From Actinomycetota bacterium (GTDB taxonomy: Bacteria > Actinomycetota > Thermoleophilia > Gaiellales > Gaiellaceae): a stretch of DNA of 34,549 nt. Shown here one piece after another: positions 19,588 to 27,834 of the stretch. The position numbers and the translations under genes were made by a program. Numbering within the stretch: the stretch's first letter is position 1; every line of letters starts with the position of its first letter. The stretch lies in the NCBI GenBank assembly GCA_005884945.1, contig VAYM01000112.1, forward strand, positions 1 to 34,549. The letters are read 5' to 3'. The notes under the pieces were generated by a model that was given only the letters and a program-made list of their open reading frames with translations, ran no database searches and was not told where the DNA came from.

Positions 19588-21291
19588 ATGGGCATCGCCA
19601 TCGCTGCGATCCTCGCCGCCGGCTCGCTCGCCGCGGGCGCGCCGGCGAACCCGATTCAGGGCGAGAACGCGCTCCCGGGATCGGAGCCGGCGTCGTGGAT
19701 CCAGCCCGCGTACCCGCCGACGGCGATCGAGGGCTGGGCGTCGGAGGTCAGCGTCCTACCCGGGGAGACGGTCCATCTCCACGTCAGCACGGCGAGCGAT
19801 CGCTATCGCGTCGAGATCTACCGCCTCGGCTGGTACGGCGGTCTCGGCGCGCGGCTGGTGGCGTGCATCCCGAGTTGCAGCGGCGAGGAGCAAGGCGAGC
19901 GGTACGGGCGGGAGACCGGCGTCTTTCGCGCCGACTGGCCCGTGACGGACACGTACACCGTTCCCGCGTCGGCGGCGAGCGGCTACTACTACGCGCTCCT
20001 CCGCGACACGAGCCCCGGCGACAACCACGATGCGCGCGGCTGGGTCGTCTTCGTCGTCCGCGAGCCGCCGACGCAGCACTCGCGCATCCTCGTGCAGGTG
20101 CCCGTCAACACATGGCAGGCGTACAATCCGTGGGGCGGGAAGAGCCTCTACCCGTTCAACAGCACGGATCTGGTGCACGCGGTGCGCGTCTCGTTCGATC
20201 GCCCGCTCGCGTACACCGCGCAGGGCCCGTTCGACGCGGAGTACAACCTCGTACGCTTCCTCGAGCGCAACGGGTACGACGTCTCGTACCAGACGGACGT
20301 CGACACGGACGAGCATCCGGAGAGCCTCCTTCAGCACCGCCTCGTAATCGTCGCGGGACATGACGAGTACTGGACGAAGACGATGCGCGACGCGTTCGAC
20401 GCCGCGCGCGACGCGGGCACGAATCTCGCGTTCACAGGATCGAACGCGGCGTACTGGCAGATCCGGTACGAGAACGACCACCGGACGATCGTCGGCTACA
20501 AGGACTACCCCGACCCCGAGCCTGATCCGGCGTTGAAGACGAAGCTCTTCCGCGAGCTCGTGCCGCCGCGGCCGGAGTGCGAGCTGATGGGCGTCATGCA
20601 CATGGGGCTCAGAGAGCACGAGTACGGTCCCGTCGACTACACCGTCTCGCAGGCGGCCGCGACGGACCCGTGGTTCGCGGGCACCGGTTTCGCTCCCGGG
20701 GACAAGGTGCTCGACGTCGTCGGCAACGAATGGGACTCGCTCCCCCGGACGCCGCCGTCGGAGTGCGCGAAGCCGGGGATGACCGTGCTCTTCCAGTACC
20801 ACGGCCAGCCGGTCGACGCGGACGCGATCCGCTACACGGCTCCGTCCGGCGCGCGCGTCTTCGCAGGCGGCGCGCAGCAGCTGTCCTGGCCGCTCGACAC
20901 GTTCAACCTCGGCCGTTTCGGGCGCACGTTGCCGCCGGACACGCGCTTCCAGCAGTTCATGCGGAACGCGCTCGACGACCTGACGCGTCCGGCGTCGCCG
21001 ATCGCCGTGAGCGTGAGGGTCCGGCGTCGAACGACGACGATCGTCGTGCGCGCGCATTCGGATGCCCGGGTCAAGGAATACGACGTCTATCGCCATCCGG
21101 GAGCGCAGTCGTTCGCGCTCGACGCGTCCGATGTTCGGCTCGTGTGCCGAACGACGGGCGCCGCCTGTCGCCAGCGTCGGCTGAAGCCGGGCAGCTACCG
21201 GTTCGCCGCTCTCGCGGTCGACCAGTGGGGAAGCTCCTACCCGACGGTGACGCAGACGATCGTCGTCCGGCGCGCCCGCCGCGCGCGTTAG
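19588..21291 (+). CDS. secreted N,N-dimethylformamidase-beta-C-like protein
   Basis: 567 aa. The start at 19588 is chosen because it begins a signal peptide ('MGIAIAAILAAGSLAAGAPA'); a TTG further upstream is less likely. The bulk matches the DMFA large-subunit C-terminal-like family: 'IEGWASEVSVLPGETVHLHVS', 'YRVEIYRLGWYGGLGARLV', 'YYALLRD', and 'VIVAGHDEYWTKTMRDAFDAARDAGTNLAFTGSNAAYWQIRY'. The C-terminal 100 residues form a Big/fibronectin-like domain. Secreted members of this family are common in soil actinobacteria; hydrolysis of an amide is not demonstrated, and the true amidase active site is not identifiable here. Confidence 0.88.
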   Translation: MGIAIAAILAAGSLAAGAPANPIQGENALPGSEPASWIQPAYPPTAIEGWASEVSVLPGETVHLHVSTASDRYRVEIYRLGWYGGLGARLVACIPSCSGEEQGERYGRETGVFRADWPVTDTYTVPASAASGYYYALLRDTSPGDNHDARGWVVFVVREPPTQHSRILVQVPVNTWQAYNPWGGKSLYPFNSTDLVHAVRVSFDRPLAYTAQGPFDAEYNLVRFLERNGYDVSYQTDVDTDEHPESLLQHRLVIVAGHDEYWTKTMRDAFDAARDAGTNLAFTGSNAAYWQIRYENDHRTIVGYKDYPDPEPDPALKTKLFRELVPPRPECELMGVMHMGLREHEYGPVDYTVSQAAATDPWFAGTGFAPGDKVLDVVGNEWDSLPRTPPSECAKPGMTVLFQYHGQPVDADAIRYTAPSGARVFAGGAQQLSWPLDTFNLGRFGRTLPPDTRFQQFMRNALDDLTRPASPIAVSVRVRRRTTTIVVRAHSDARVKEYDVYRHPGAQSFALDASDVRLVCRTTGAACRQRRLKPGSYRFAALAVDQWGSSYPTVTQTIVVRRARRAR

Positions 21292-22379
21292 CCGATCGCG
21301 TAGACCGCGCGGGCGTTGTCGCGCAGGATCCTCCTGCCGGCGTCGGCCGCGTCGTCTGCGCTCAGCAGCTCGGGCAGCACCTCAGCGAGCCCTTCGCGCC
21401 ACCACTTCGCCGCGAGGTAGTACAGCTCGGGCGTCCGCGCCGCGTCCGATGCATACAGCAGCTTCGAGACGGGTGCGAGCTCGAGCGCCTCGCGCACTGC
21501 TTCGGCCGGACGCGCGACGTGCGGGATCGTCAGCGACAGGTCGAAGTAGACGTTCCCGTAGACGTGCGCGAGCCAGCCTGCCTCGCGGACGAACGGATAG
21601 CAGTGCAGCAGCACGAACGTCGTGTCGCGGAAGCGCTCGATCAGCGGCTTCAGATAGCCCGGATTCACGCGAGGCAGGAACAGGTCGGAGTCGCCGAAAC
21701 CCGCGTGGACCTGCACGGGCAGCGGACTGCCCGTCGCCTCGTTCGCCTCGAGCGCCGCCGTCAGCGTGTACTTGATGCGCATGCCCTCGATCCGATCGGT
21801 GCGCGTCGAGGGAACGAGCGCGTCGAAGTCGAGTCCGCCGCGATAGGCGGCGATCGTCTTCAGCGCGACGAATCCGTTGTCTCGTGCGCCGGAGATCTCG
21901 GCACGGACCCGCTCGAGCCCCGCTTCGCCCGACTCCTCCGCCACGCGCTCGATGCGCATCACCGGCCGCGCTTCGCAGCGCGCGAGCTCGCCGAGCTCGT
22001 CCCAGCTCGTCCCTTCGCCCGCAGGCGGATAGCCGTCGTCGACGAGCAGCAGCTCCGTTCCCGTCGCGCGTAACAGCGTCGACGCGTACTCGGCCGGATC
22101 CGTCGCTTGCCGATGCTCGTAGACCGCCGCTTCCGTCCCGTCGCAGCCGAAGAGCTCCGCCAGCTCGCGGATCGCGCGCCGGTAGGTCACGCCGGTCGCG
22201 ACGTGCGGCCACTGCCGCGGGTCGGAGCTCTCGGAGAAGAGCCCGCGAAACTCGTCGAGCGTCGGCCGTTCCCGCAGGATCCCGTGCGCGTGGTGGTCGA
22301 CGAGCTTGACGCTGTTCAGTACTTCGAGAAGTGGCCCTGCTGCTCGAATACCTCGTCTCCCGCGGAGTAGGTGGCCCAC
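21288..22379 (-). CDS. amidohydrolase-2 family enzyme (FluG N-domain-like)
   Basis: 363 aa from a GTG at 22379, inside the end of the upstream ligase gene. The recognisable domain begins only at 'VKLVDHHAHGIL' (about residue 23), and no better start or Shine-Dalgarno is visible, so the start is uncertain. Metal-site candidates in order are the HxH in 'DHHAHG', a Lys in 'VALKTIAAY', His in 'QVHAGFGDSD', His in 'VLLHCYPFV' and Asp in 'LLYASDAAR', a full TIM-barrel amidohydrolase set. Fusion of this domain to a glutamine-synthetase-like domain is known in the FluG family; here they are neighbouring genes. Likely role: hydrolysis of an amide or decarboxylation of an aromatic acid. Confidence 0.88.
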   Translation of the reverse strand: MGHLLRGRRGIRAAGPLLEVLNSVKLVDHHAHGILRERPTLDEFRGLFSESSDPRQWPHVATGVTYRRAIRELAELFGCDGTEAAVYEHRQATDPAEYASTLLRATGTELLLVDDGYPPAGEGTSWDELGELARCEARPVMRIERVAEESGEAGLERVRAEISGARDNGFVALKTIAAYRGGLDFDALVPSTRTDRIEGMRIKYTLTAALEANEATGSPLPVQVHAGFGDSDLFLPRVNPGYLKPLIERFRDTTFVLLHCYPFVREAGWLAHVYGNVYFDLSLTIPHVARPAEAVREALELAPVSKLLYASDAARTPELYYLAAKWWREGLAEVLPELLSADDAADAGRRILRDNARAVYAIG

Positions 22380-23665
22380 TCGGACCGGCGAACCGCAAGG
22401 TACGACTCTGCCAGGACGGGACCGAGCGCGGCGGTGAGCACGTCGTCCGCTTCGAGCGCGTCGAGCGCCTCTGCCTGCGTCGCCGGCAGCCGCACGATGC
22501 CGCGCTGCTCACGCTCCTCCTCCGGGATCGACGCCGGATCCACCTCGACCGGCTCGGGCGGCTCGAGGCCGTGCTCCAGTCCGTCGAGGCCGGCCGCGAT
22601 CAGTCCGCCGACCGCTACGTACGGGTTCGAGCTCGCGTCGGCGGCCTTCAGCTCGGCGTTCGTGGATGCCTCTTCCATCCCTCGGAACACCGACGGCACG
22701 CGCACCGGTGCCTCGCGGTTGTCGTGTCCCCAGCAGACGAATGCGCCGGCCCAGTACTGCGGGATGATCCGGTGGTACGAGTTGAAGCTCGGCGCCGTCA
22801 GGCCGCACAGGCCGGGCAGGTGCGCGAGCACTCCCGCGATGAACGCGCGCGCGTCCGCGGAGAGCCGGTCGGGCGCGTCGGCGTCGTGGAATCGGTTCCA
22901 GCTCGCGTCCGTGTCCCACAGCGAGAAGTGGATGTGGCAGCCGTTGCCGGCGTTCTCGGGCCACGGCTTCGGCGCGAGCGATGCGACGAGCCCGTGTCTC
23001 GTCGCGATCCCGCGGATCGTCTCGCGCACGAGCAGTTGCTCGTCCGCGGCCTGCAGCGCCGGCCTGTGGGGGGTCGAGATCTCGTGCTGGCCGTGCCCGA
23101 GCTCCGAGTAGTACTGCTCGAGCCCGATCTCCTGCGCGTCGAGTGCCGCGGCGAGGTCGTCGACGTAGTCCTGCGCCGCGGTTGCGCTGATCGTGGAGAA
23201 GCAGAGGCCGGAGTCGATCGGCACGTACTGTCCGTCGACCTGCGTCGCGAGCGAGAACTCGTTCTCGAACGCGACCTCGAGCCGCATCGAGCGCTCGGCG
23301 AGCCGGTCCTCCATCCGCTTGAGGAAGCAACGTTGGCACACCGGTGCGGGCTCGCCGTCGAGCTGCCGGTGGTCGACGAGCATCGCGCCGAGGTGGGGCG
23401 CGTACGGCAGGACGCGGAACGTGTCGGCATCCGGCACGAGCCGCACCTCGCCGACAGGCCCCATTCCCTCCACTGGCTGCAGCTGGTCCAGCGCGTTCAT
23501 CGCCTGCATGGCGACGGTCAGGCCGATGCCGCTCTCGATCCGTCCCTCGAGCCCGCGCACGGAGCTCGCCTTCGCGCGGATCGTTCCATCGTTGCCGCAC
23601 CAGAGAAAGCGGACGAGGCGGAGACCCGCCTCGTCCACCTTCTGTACGACATCGCGTGCTGTCAC
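22316..23665 (-). CDS. glutamine synthetase-family gamma-glutamyl ligase
   Basis: 449 aa, GTG start immediately next to the permease stop. Catalytic-core motifs are in order: 'FENEFSL' (metal Glu), 'SELGHGQHEIS', 'NGCHIHFSLWD' (metal His), 'PSFNSYHRI', 'NREAPVRVP' (substrate Arg) and 'NPYVAVGGLIAAGLDG'. It lacks the adenylylation loop and other signs of housekeeping GlnA and fits the gamma-glutamyl-amine synthetase/FluG-C group that ligates glutamate to an amine. Its product could be the substrate of the M20 peptidase or the amidohydrolase in the same operon. The amine is unknown. Confidence 0.92.
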   Translation of the reverse strand: MTARDVVQKVDEAGLRLVRFLWCGNDGTIRAKASSVRGLEGRIESGIGLTVAMQAMNALDQLQPVEGMGPVGEVRLVPDADTFRVLPYAPHLGAMLVDHRQLDGEPAPVCQRCFLKRMEDRLAERSMRLEVAFENEFSLATQVDGQYVPIDSGLCFSTISATAAQDYVDDLAAALDAQEIGLEQYYSELGHGQHEISTPHRPALQAADEQLLVRETIRGIATRHGLVASLAPKPWPENAGNGCHIHFSLWDTDASWNRFHDADAPDRLSADARAFIAGVLAHLPGLCGLTAPSFNSYHRIIPQYWAGAFVCWGHDNREAPVRVPSVFRGMEEASTNAELKAADASSNPYVAVGGLIAAGLDGLEHGLEPPEPVEVDPASIPEEEREQRGIVRLPATQAEALDALEADDVLTAALGPVLAESYLAVRRSEWATYSAGDEVFEQQGHFSKY

Positions 23666-25132
23666 TTACCCCGCTGGCGTCGGGGTAGGAGTCGGAACCT
23701 CGCGTCGATGCGTGTATTCGCTGATCGAGTAGATCGCGATCGCGACCGCCGCGGACAGCGCGACGATGATCGCGAGCCACACGCGCCAGCTGTGCGTCGT
23801 CCATTGCGTGACCCACGGCGTCTTGAACGTCACCACGGCGCCCACGACGGACGCAGCGATGCCGACGATTCCACTCCCGAGGAGCACCGGCGTCGGCGCA
23901 ACCTTCACTGCCTCGAACTTCTCGGGAAATGCGCGCTTCACGAGGTAGATGTCGGCGAAGAGCAAGACCATCGAGATGCACCAGATTACCGTGACGGCAG
24001 CCTGGAACATCCAGAAGATCTTGTTGGTGTTGTTGCTCCCGAACCACGGGCCGAAGGCGACCACCGTGATCCCAGAAGCGAGCACAGTCTGCAGGATGAT
24101 CGCGTTCACGGGAACGCGCGTCTTCTCGTTCACACGCCCCAGCGCCGTCGGCATCCGCCGCTCGAGGCCGGAGACGAACAGGAGCCGGCTGAACGAGTAG
24201 TTGTAGACGACGGTGTTCGAGACGAAGAACCAGAGCGCGATCAGCGCGATGATCACGGCCCACGTGTGCGAGCCCCAGAACGCGTGCTGGACTGCGACGA
24301 AGATGTCGGAGAGACCTCCCGTGCTCTTCGAGGCGGGCAGGTTCATCATCGTCCCGAACGTCGCCCAGAGATATCCGATCATCACGACAATCGAACCCCA
24401 GAACAGGTACTTCTTGATCGCCCGCAGGTCAACGATCTCAACGCCCATGTTCAACGGTACCTCGATGCCGAGGAGCGCCAGAATGACGAGGCCGAACAGT
24501 GTCCAGGTCCCAGAGTGCAGTGACCAGTTGCTGGCAGTGCCGAAGCCGCCGGTCGCCGAGTGGCCGTCGCCGATCAACCAAAGAATCCCGGCCAGGCCGA
24601 TGACGAAGATCGCCGCGCCGTAGAAGACCACTGCCACGTTCGCGTAGTTCTGCGTCATCCGCAGCCGGAGCAGCGAGATGACGGCCGAGAACCAGAGGAC
24701 GGCGAGGATCACGAGCCCCTGCTCCCAGTTCTTCGGCAACCCGCCCGTGTCGATGAACTGCCAGATCGTCACGACGGCGTCGCCGGTTGCGGCCATCACG
24801 AGAATTCCCGGCCACCAGGCGCAGAAGCCGGCGAAGAAGCCCCAGAACGGACCGAGCGCCTTCTGGGTCCAGACGTAGAGCGATCCCTCCTGCGGGAACA
24901 TCAGCCCGAGCTGCGCCGTCACGAGCGCCCCGGGGATCAGGAAGGCGAGGAAGCCAAGGATCCAGTACGTGTACGCGGCTGGGCCGGCGCGCTGGATCGC
25001 CGAGGCGTTCACGATGAAGAGGACGATCGCGACGAAGATGATCGTCATGTCCGCGGAATTAAGGACCCGCGGCAACATGCCGGGCGCGATCCGCTCGGAG
25101 ATCATCACGCGTTCGTCCGCCTGGGAAGCCAT
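23666..25132 (-). CDS. APC-superfamily amino acid/polyamine permease
   Basis: 488 aa with about 12 hydrophobic helices, for instance 'MTIIFVAIVLFIVNASAI', 'ILGFLAFLIPGALVTAQLGLMFPQEGSLYVW' and 'WPGILVMAATGDAV'. The early 'PGALVTAQLGLMFPQEGSLYVWTQKALG' segment is the usual APC substrate-binding region. The start at 25132 is taken because GGAGG lies seven bases before it; a GTG two codons earlier is weaker. Uptake of an amino acid or polyamine into a pathway with the ligase and amidohydrolase is the natural reading. Confidence 0.93.
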   Translation of the reverse strand: MASQADERVMISERIAPGMLPRVLNSADMTIIFVAIVLFIVNASAIQRAGPAAYTYWILGFLAFLIPGALVTAQLGLMFPQEGSLYVWTQKALGPFWGFFAGFCAWWPGILVMAATGDAVVTIWQFIDTGGLPKNWEQGLVILAVLWFSAVISLLRLRMTQNYANVAVVFYGAAIFVIGLAGILWLIGDGHSATGGFGTASNWSLHSGTWTLFGLVILALLGIEVPLNMGVEIVDLRAIKKYLFWGSIVVMIGYLWATFGTMMNLPASKSTGGLSDIFVAVQHAFWGSHTWAVIIALIALWFFVSNTVVYNYSFSRLLFVSGLERRMPTALGRVNEKTRVPVNAIILQTVLASGITVVAFGPWFGSNNTNKIFWMFQAAVTVIWCISMVLLFADIYLVKRAFPEKFEAVKVAPTPVLLGSGIVGIAASVVGAVVTFKTPWVTQWTTHSWRVWLAIIVALSAAVAIAIYSISEYTHRREVPTPTPTPAG

Positions 25133-25172
25133 AACCACCTCCAGGGTCGATGCGGTTGACGCGATTGTCGCT

Positions 25173-26237
25173 TTAGACGCCCGGGTTACGCAAGAGCCGC
25201 GACAGGAGCTGCGCGCGAACCGGTAACGACGGAAGCACGACGTGCTCGTCGGGAGCGTGCGCGCCGCCGCCCTCTGCGCCGAGGCCGTCGAGCACCGGAA
25301 CGCCGACCGCGCCGAGGAGGTTCCCGTCGGACCCGCCGCCGGACGACTCCTCGTCGAGCTCGAGCCCGAGCTCGCGCCCGTACGTCCGCGCCTGCTCGAA
25401 GAGGCGGCCGGCTCCCTCCGAGCGCTCGAGGGGCGGTCGCGTCCAGCCGCCGCCGAGCTCGAGCTTCGCCTCGGGATGCACCGGTTCGAGCTTCGCCAGC
25501 GCGCGCTCGATCTCGTCTCGATCCGCCATGGTCGCGACGCGCACGTCGACTCGCGCCTGCGCTTCGGCGGCGACGACGTTCTCGGACGTCCCGCCGCTGA
25601 CGACGCCGACGTTGAGCGTCGTCCCGCGCTCGGGGTCGTTCAGCGCGTTCAGCGCGTGGATCTGGTGCGCGAGCTCGTCGATCGCGCTCACGCCCTTGTG
25701 CCGGTGCGTGCCGGCGTGCGCAGGCCGGCCGTGAATCGTCAGACGGAATCGCCCGAGACCCTTCCGCGACGTCTTCAGCTTCCCGCTCGACCCCGGCGGC
25801 TCGACGACGAGCGCGGCGGCGACGCCGTCGGCCGCGGCTTCGAGCAGCGGCCGCGCAGTCGGGCTCCCCATCTCCTCGTCGGCGGTGAGGAACACGCGCA
25901 GCGTGCGCCGCTCGGCGCCGGCGAGGCGGATCGCTTCGACGAGCACGACGAGGCAGGACTTCATGTCGTACACGCCCGGGCCGAAGGCGTGGTCGCCGTC
26001 GACGCGGAACGGCATCGACTCGAGCGTCCCGACCGGCCAGACCGTGTCGGTGTGGCCGACGACGAGGAGAGGCTCGCCGGATCCGCCGAGCTCGGCGCGG
26101 AGGTGGTCGCCGTCGAGCATCGAGACGTTCGCGCCGAGCGTCGCGAGCTCGCTTCCCATGCGATCGGCGACGGCGCGGACGCCCGGCGTGTACGTCGGCG
26201 ACTCGATCTCGACGAGCTCGCGGAGCAGCTCGAGCAT
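25173..26237 (-). CDS. M20-family metallopeptidase (carboxypeptidase G2-like)
   Basis: 354 aa. Metal ligands in order: His in 'VVGHTDTVWP', Asp in 'GVYDMK', Glu-Glu in 'TADEEMGSP', Glu in 'LVVEPPG', and His in 'HAPDEHV' near the C-terminus. The lid domain has 'HGRPAHAGTHRHKGVSAIDELAHQI'. The whole set resembles glutamate carboxypeptidases, which release a C-terminal or gamma-linked glutamate. It is the first gene of the operon with permease, ligase and amidohydrolase, about 40 bases before the permease start. Confidence 0.93.
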   Translation of the reverse strand: MLELLRELVEIESPTYTPGVRAVADRMGSELATLGANVSMLDGDHLRAELGGSGEPLLVVGHTDTVWPVGTLESMPFRVDGDHAFGPGVYDMKSCLVVLVEAIRLAGAERRTLRVFLTADEEMGSPTARPLLEAAADGVAAALVVEPPGSSGKLKTSRKGLGRFRLTIHGRPAHAGTHRHKGVSAIDELAHQIHALNALNDPERGTTLNVGVVSGGTSENVVAAEAQARVDVRVATMADRDEIERALAKLEPVHPEAKLELGGGWTRPPLERSEGAGRLFEQARTYGRELGLELDEESSGGGSDGNLLGAVGVPVLDGLGAEGGGAHAPDEHVVLPSLPVRAQLLSRLLRNPGV

Positions 26238-26250
26238 GGCCGCAGCTTAA

Positions 26251-26302
26251 GGCGCCGCTTGCGGCGCCGGCCTCAGGACGCGTGGGCTTCGCCCATGCGT
26301 CC
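26251..26302 (-). terminator. tandem hairpins between the two minus-strand operons
   Basis: Two stems: GGCGCCGC-TT-GCGGCGCC (26251-26268) and a 12-bp stem with one G-T pair and a TTC loop (26276-26302). Both lie downstream of the lipoprotein gene that stops at 26350 and just upstream of the M20 gene. On the minus strand the second stem is read first and the other is followed by TTAAG. They probably end the lipoprotein transcript, though the T-tracts are weak. Confidence 0.6.
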
Positions 26303-26349
26303 GTCTGAAATGACCGGCCGACACGTTCGAGCTGTCACGTTAGACGCCG

Positions 26350-27825
26350 TTACGGGGTGATCGTCTTCGAGCGCGCCAGCTCGCGGCCGGTCGCGTCCAG
26401 CGCGACGACCGCGATGTGCTTCGCCTTGCGTGCCAGCGGCAGCGCGTTCTCGAAGTGCGTCTTGGAGATCGTCAGACCCGGCTGCCCGTCGAGCTCGAGC
26501 TGCCAGCGTGCGACGTCGGTGGCGCCGTTCCAGCTGACGAAGACCTTGTTGCCGCGAATCGCGATCGCAGGCTTGTCCGTCGGATGCCCGTGCCAGACGA
26601 AGCGATACGCGCGGTACGAGTCCGCGTCCTGGTTCGGCTTCGTGATCCGCGCCAGTCCTTTGCCGAAGCTGAGGTCGAGCACGACGCGGCCGCTCGCGTC
26701 GAACTCCGTCACGAACGGTACCGCGCCCCAGCCGACGAACACGTGGCCGTCGGGCAGGAACTGCGCGTTGCCCTCGAACGGCACGAGCAGCCGCTTCGGG
26801 TGGTGGTAGCTCCGCACGAGCGTTGCGCGCTTCGTCTTCGGGTCGGCGTGGAGGACGAGGATGCGGGTGAACTTCTCGGCGGGTGGGGCGGCGCCGTTGT
26901 CGAAGAGCGTGAGCGTCCCGTTCGGGTGCAGCCGAGCGTCGTGCTGCCATTCGAAGTTCGTCCCGTGGCCCATCCTGAAGTCGCTCTTCTTGCCGCCGAG
27001 TCGCCAGAGGATCTTTCCCGTCTTCCCGTCGATCTCGTAGACCGCGTGCGTGTTTCGCGCCGAGATGACGTAGTTGCCGTTCGGCTCGAGCTCGACGGAG
27101 TTGAGGTGGAAGTAGTCGTAGGGCGGCGCCTTCTTCCCCTTCGCGGGCGGCTTCGGCGCAGGGGCGTAGGACTCCTCGAGGCCGATCGCGGGCCAGCTAT
27201 GCCATTCGAAGAGCACGCGGCCCGTCTTGATGTTCACCTCTTGGAAGATCCCGTCGAAGATGCGGCCGTCCTTCGGGCCACCGACGGGCGTGAGGTCGAC
27301 GTGCAGCTGGTGGTAGATCGGGAAGAGCGCCGTGTTCCGGCGCGTGATCACGAAGTCGTGGATGTCGCCGGCGTAGCCGTGTCCGGCGCGCACCTGCGCG
27401 ATCTGGTGGTACGTGTCGTCGTAGATCACGTAACGGCCGATGCCGACGCCCATCGGCGCCTGGCCTCGCCACCACGTGAGCACCGGCTTCCCGTTGTACC
27501 GCTGCACGCGGAAGTCGCTGACGCCGTGCGTGTCGAGCGGATGGAACCACACGACCTGGCCGTTGTCGTCGAGGATCATCGGGCCCGCCTGGACGACCTT
27601 CATCTTCGGAGCGAGGAAGATGTACCCGGGGGCCGTCTGCGCGTCGGTCAACACGCGTACGGGCGGCGGCTTCAGATCCGGGCGCGAGAGGAAGTGCTGC
27701 GTCGGCGGCGGTGGGCCGGCGGGCTTCTTCGGCGCTGCGGACTTCTCCGATTTGCTGCTGCAGCCTGCGGCCAGCACCGCCAGCGCGACGAAGGCCGGCG
27801 CGAGGCGGTTCACGCGCGGGAGCAT
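26350..27825 (-). CDS. arylsulfotransferase-like (ASST) lipoprotein, copy 1
   Basis: 491 aa. Lipoprotein signal with lipobox 'VLAAGC' and a Pro/Lys-rich linker. The repeat-containing body carries 'RPDLKPPPVRVL', 'GYIFLAPKMKVVQAGPMILDDNGQVVWFHPL', 'ARNTHAVYEIDGKTGKILWRLGG' and 'FEWQHDARLHPNGTLTLFDNG', the hallmark of the arylsulfotransferase beta-propeller family. It is predicted to be anchored outside the cytoplasmic membrane. Most members have no proven substrate, and a sulfotransfer role should not be assumed. It has a tandem paralogue nine bases upstream. Confidence 0.88.
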   Translation of the reverse strand: MLPRVNRLAPAFVALAVLAAGCSSKSEKSAAPKKPAGPPPPTQHFLSRPDLKPPPVRVLTDAQTAPGYIFLAPKMKVVQAGPMILDDNGQVVWFHPLDTHGVSDFRVQRYNGKPVLTWWRGQAPMGVGIGRYVIYDDTYHQIAQVRAGHGYAGDIHDFVITRRNTALFPIYHQLHVDLTPVGGPKDGRIFDGIFQEVNIKTGRVLFEWHSWPAIGLEESYAPAPKPPAKGKKAPPYDYFHLNSVELEPNGNYVISARNTHAVYEIDGKTGKILWRLGGKKSDFRMGHGTNFEWQHDARLHPNGTLTLFDNGAAPPAEKFTRILVLHADPKTKRATLVRSYHHPKRLLVPFEGNAQFLPDGHVFVGWGAVPFVTEFDASGRVVLDLSFGKGLARITKPNQDADSYRAYRFVWHGHPTDKPAIAIRGNKVFVSWNGATDVARWQLELDGQPGLTISKTHFENALPLARKAKHIAVVALDATGRELARSKTITP

Positions 27826-27834
27826 AATCAGCCG

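Noticed and set aside
22331-24523. 730-codon plus-strand open frame over the ligase and permease genes
   Set aside because: Composition is Arg/Asp/His-rich without domains, and the opposite strand carries two well-recognised genes with proper starts.
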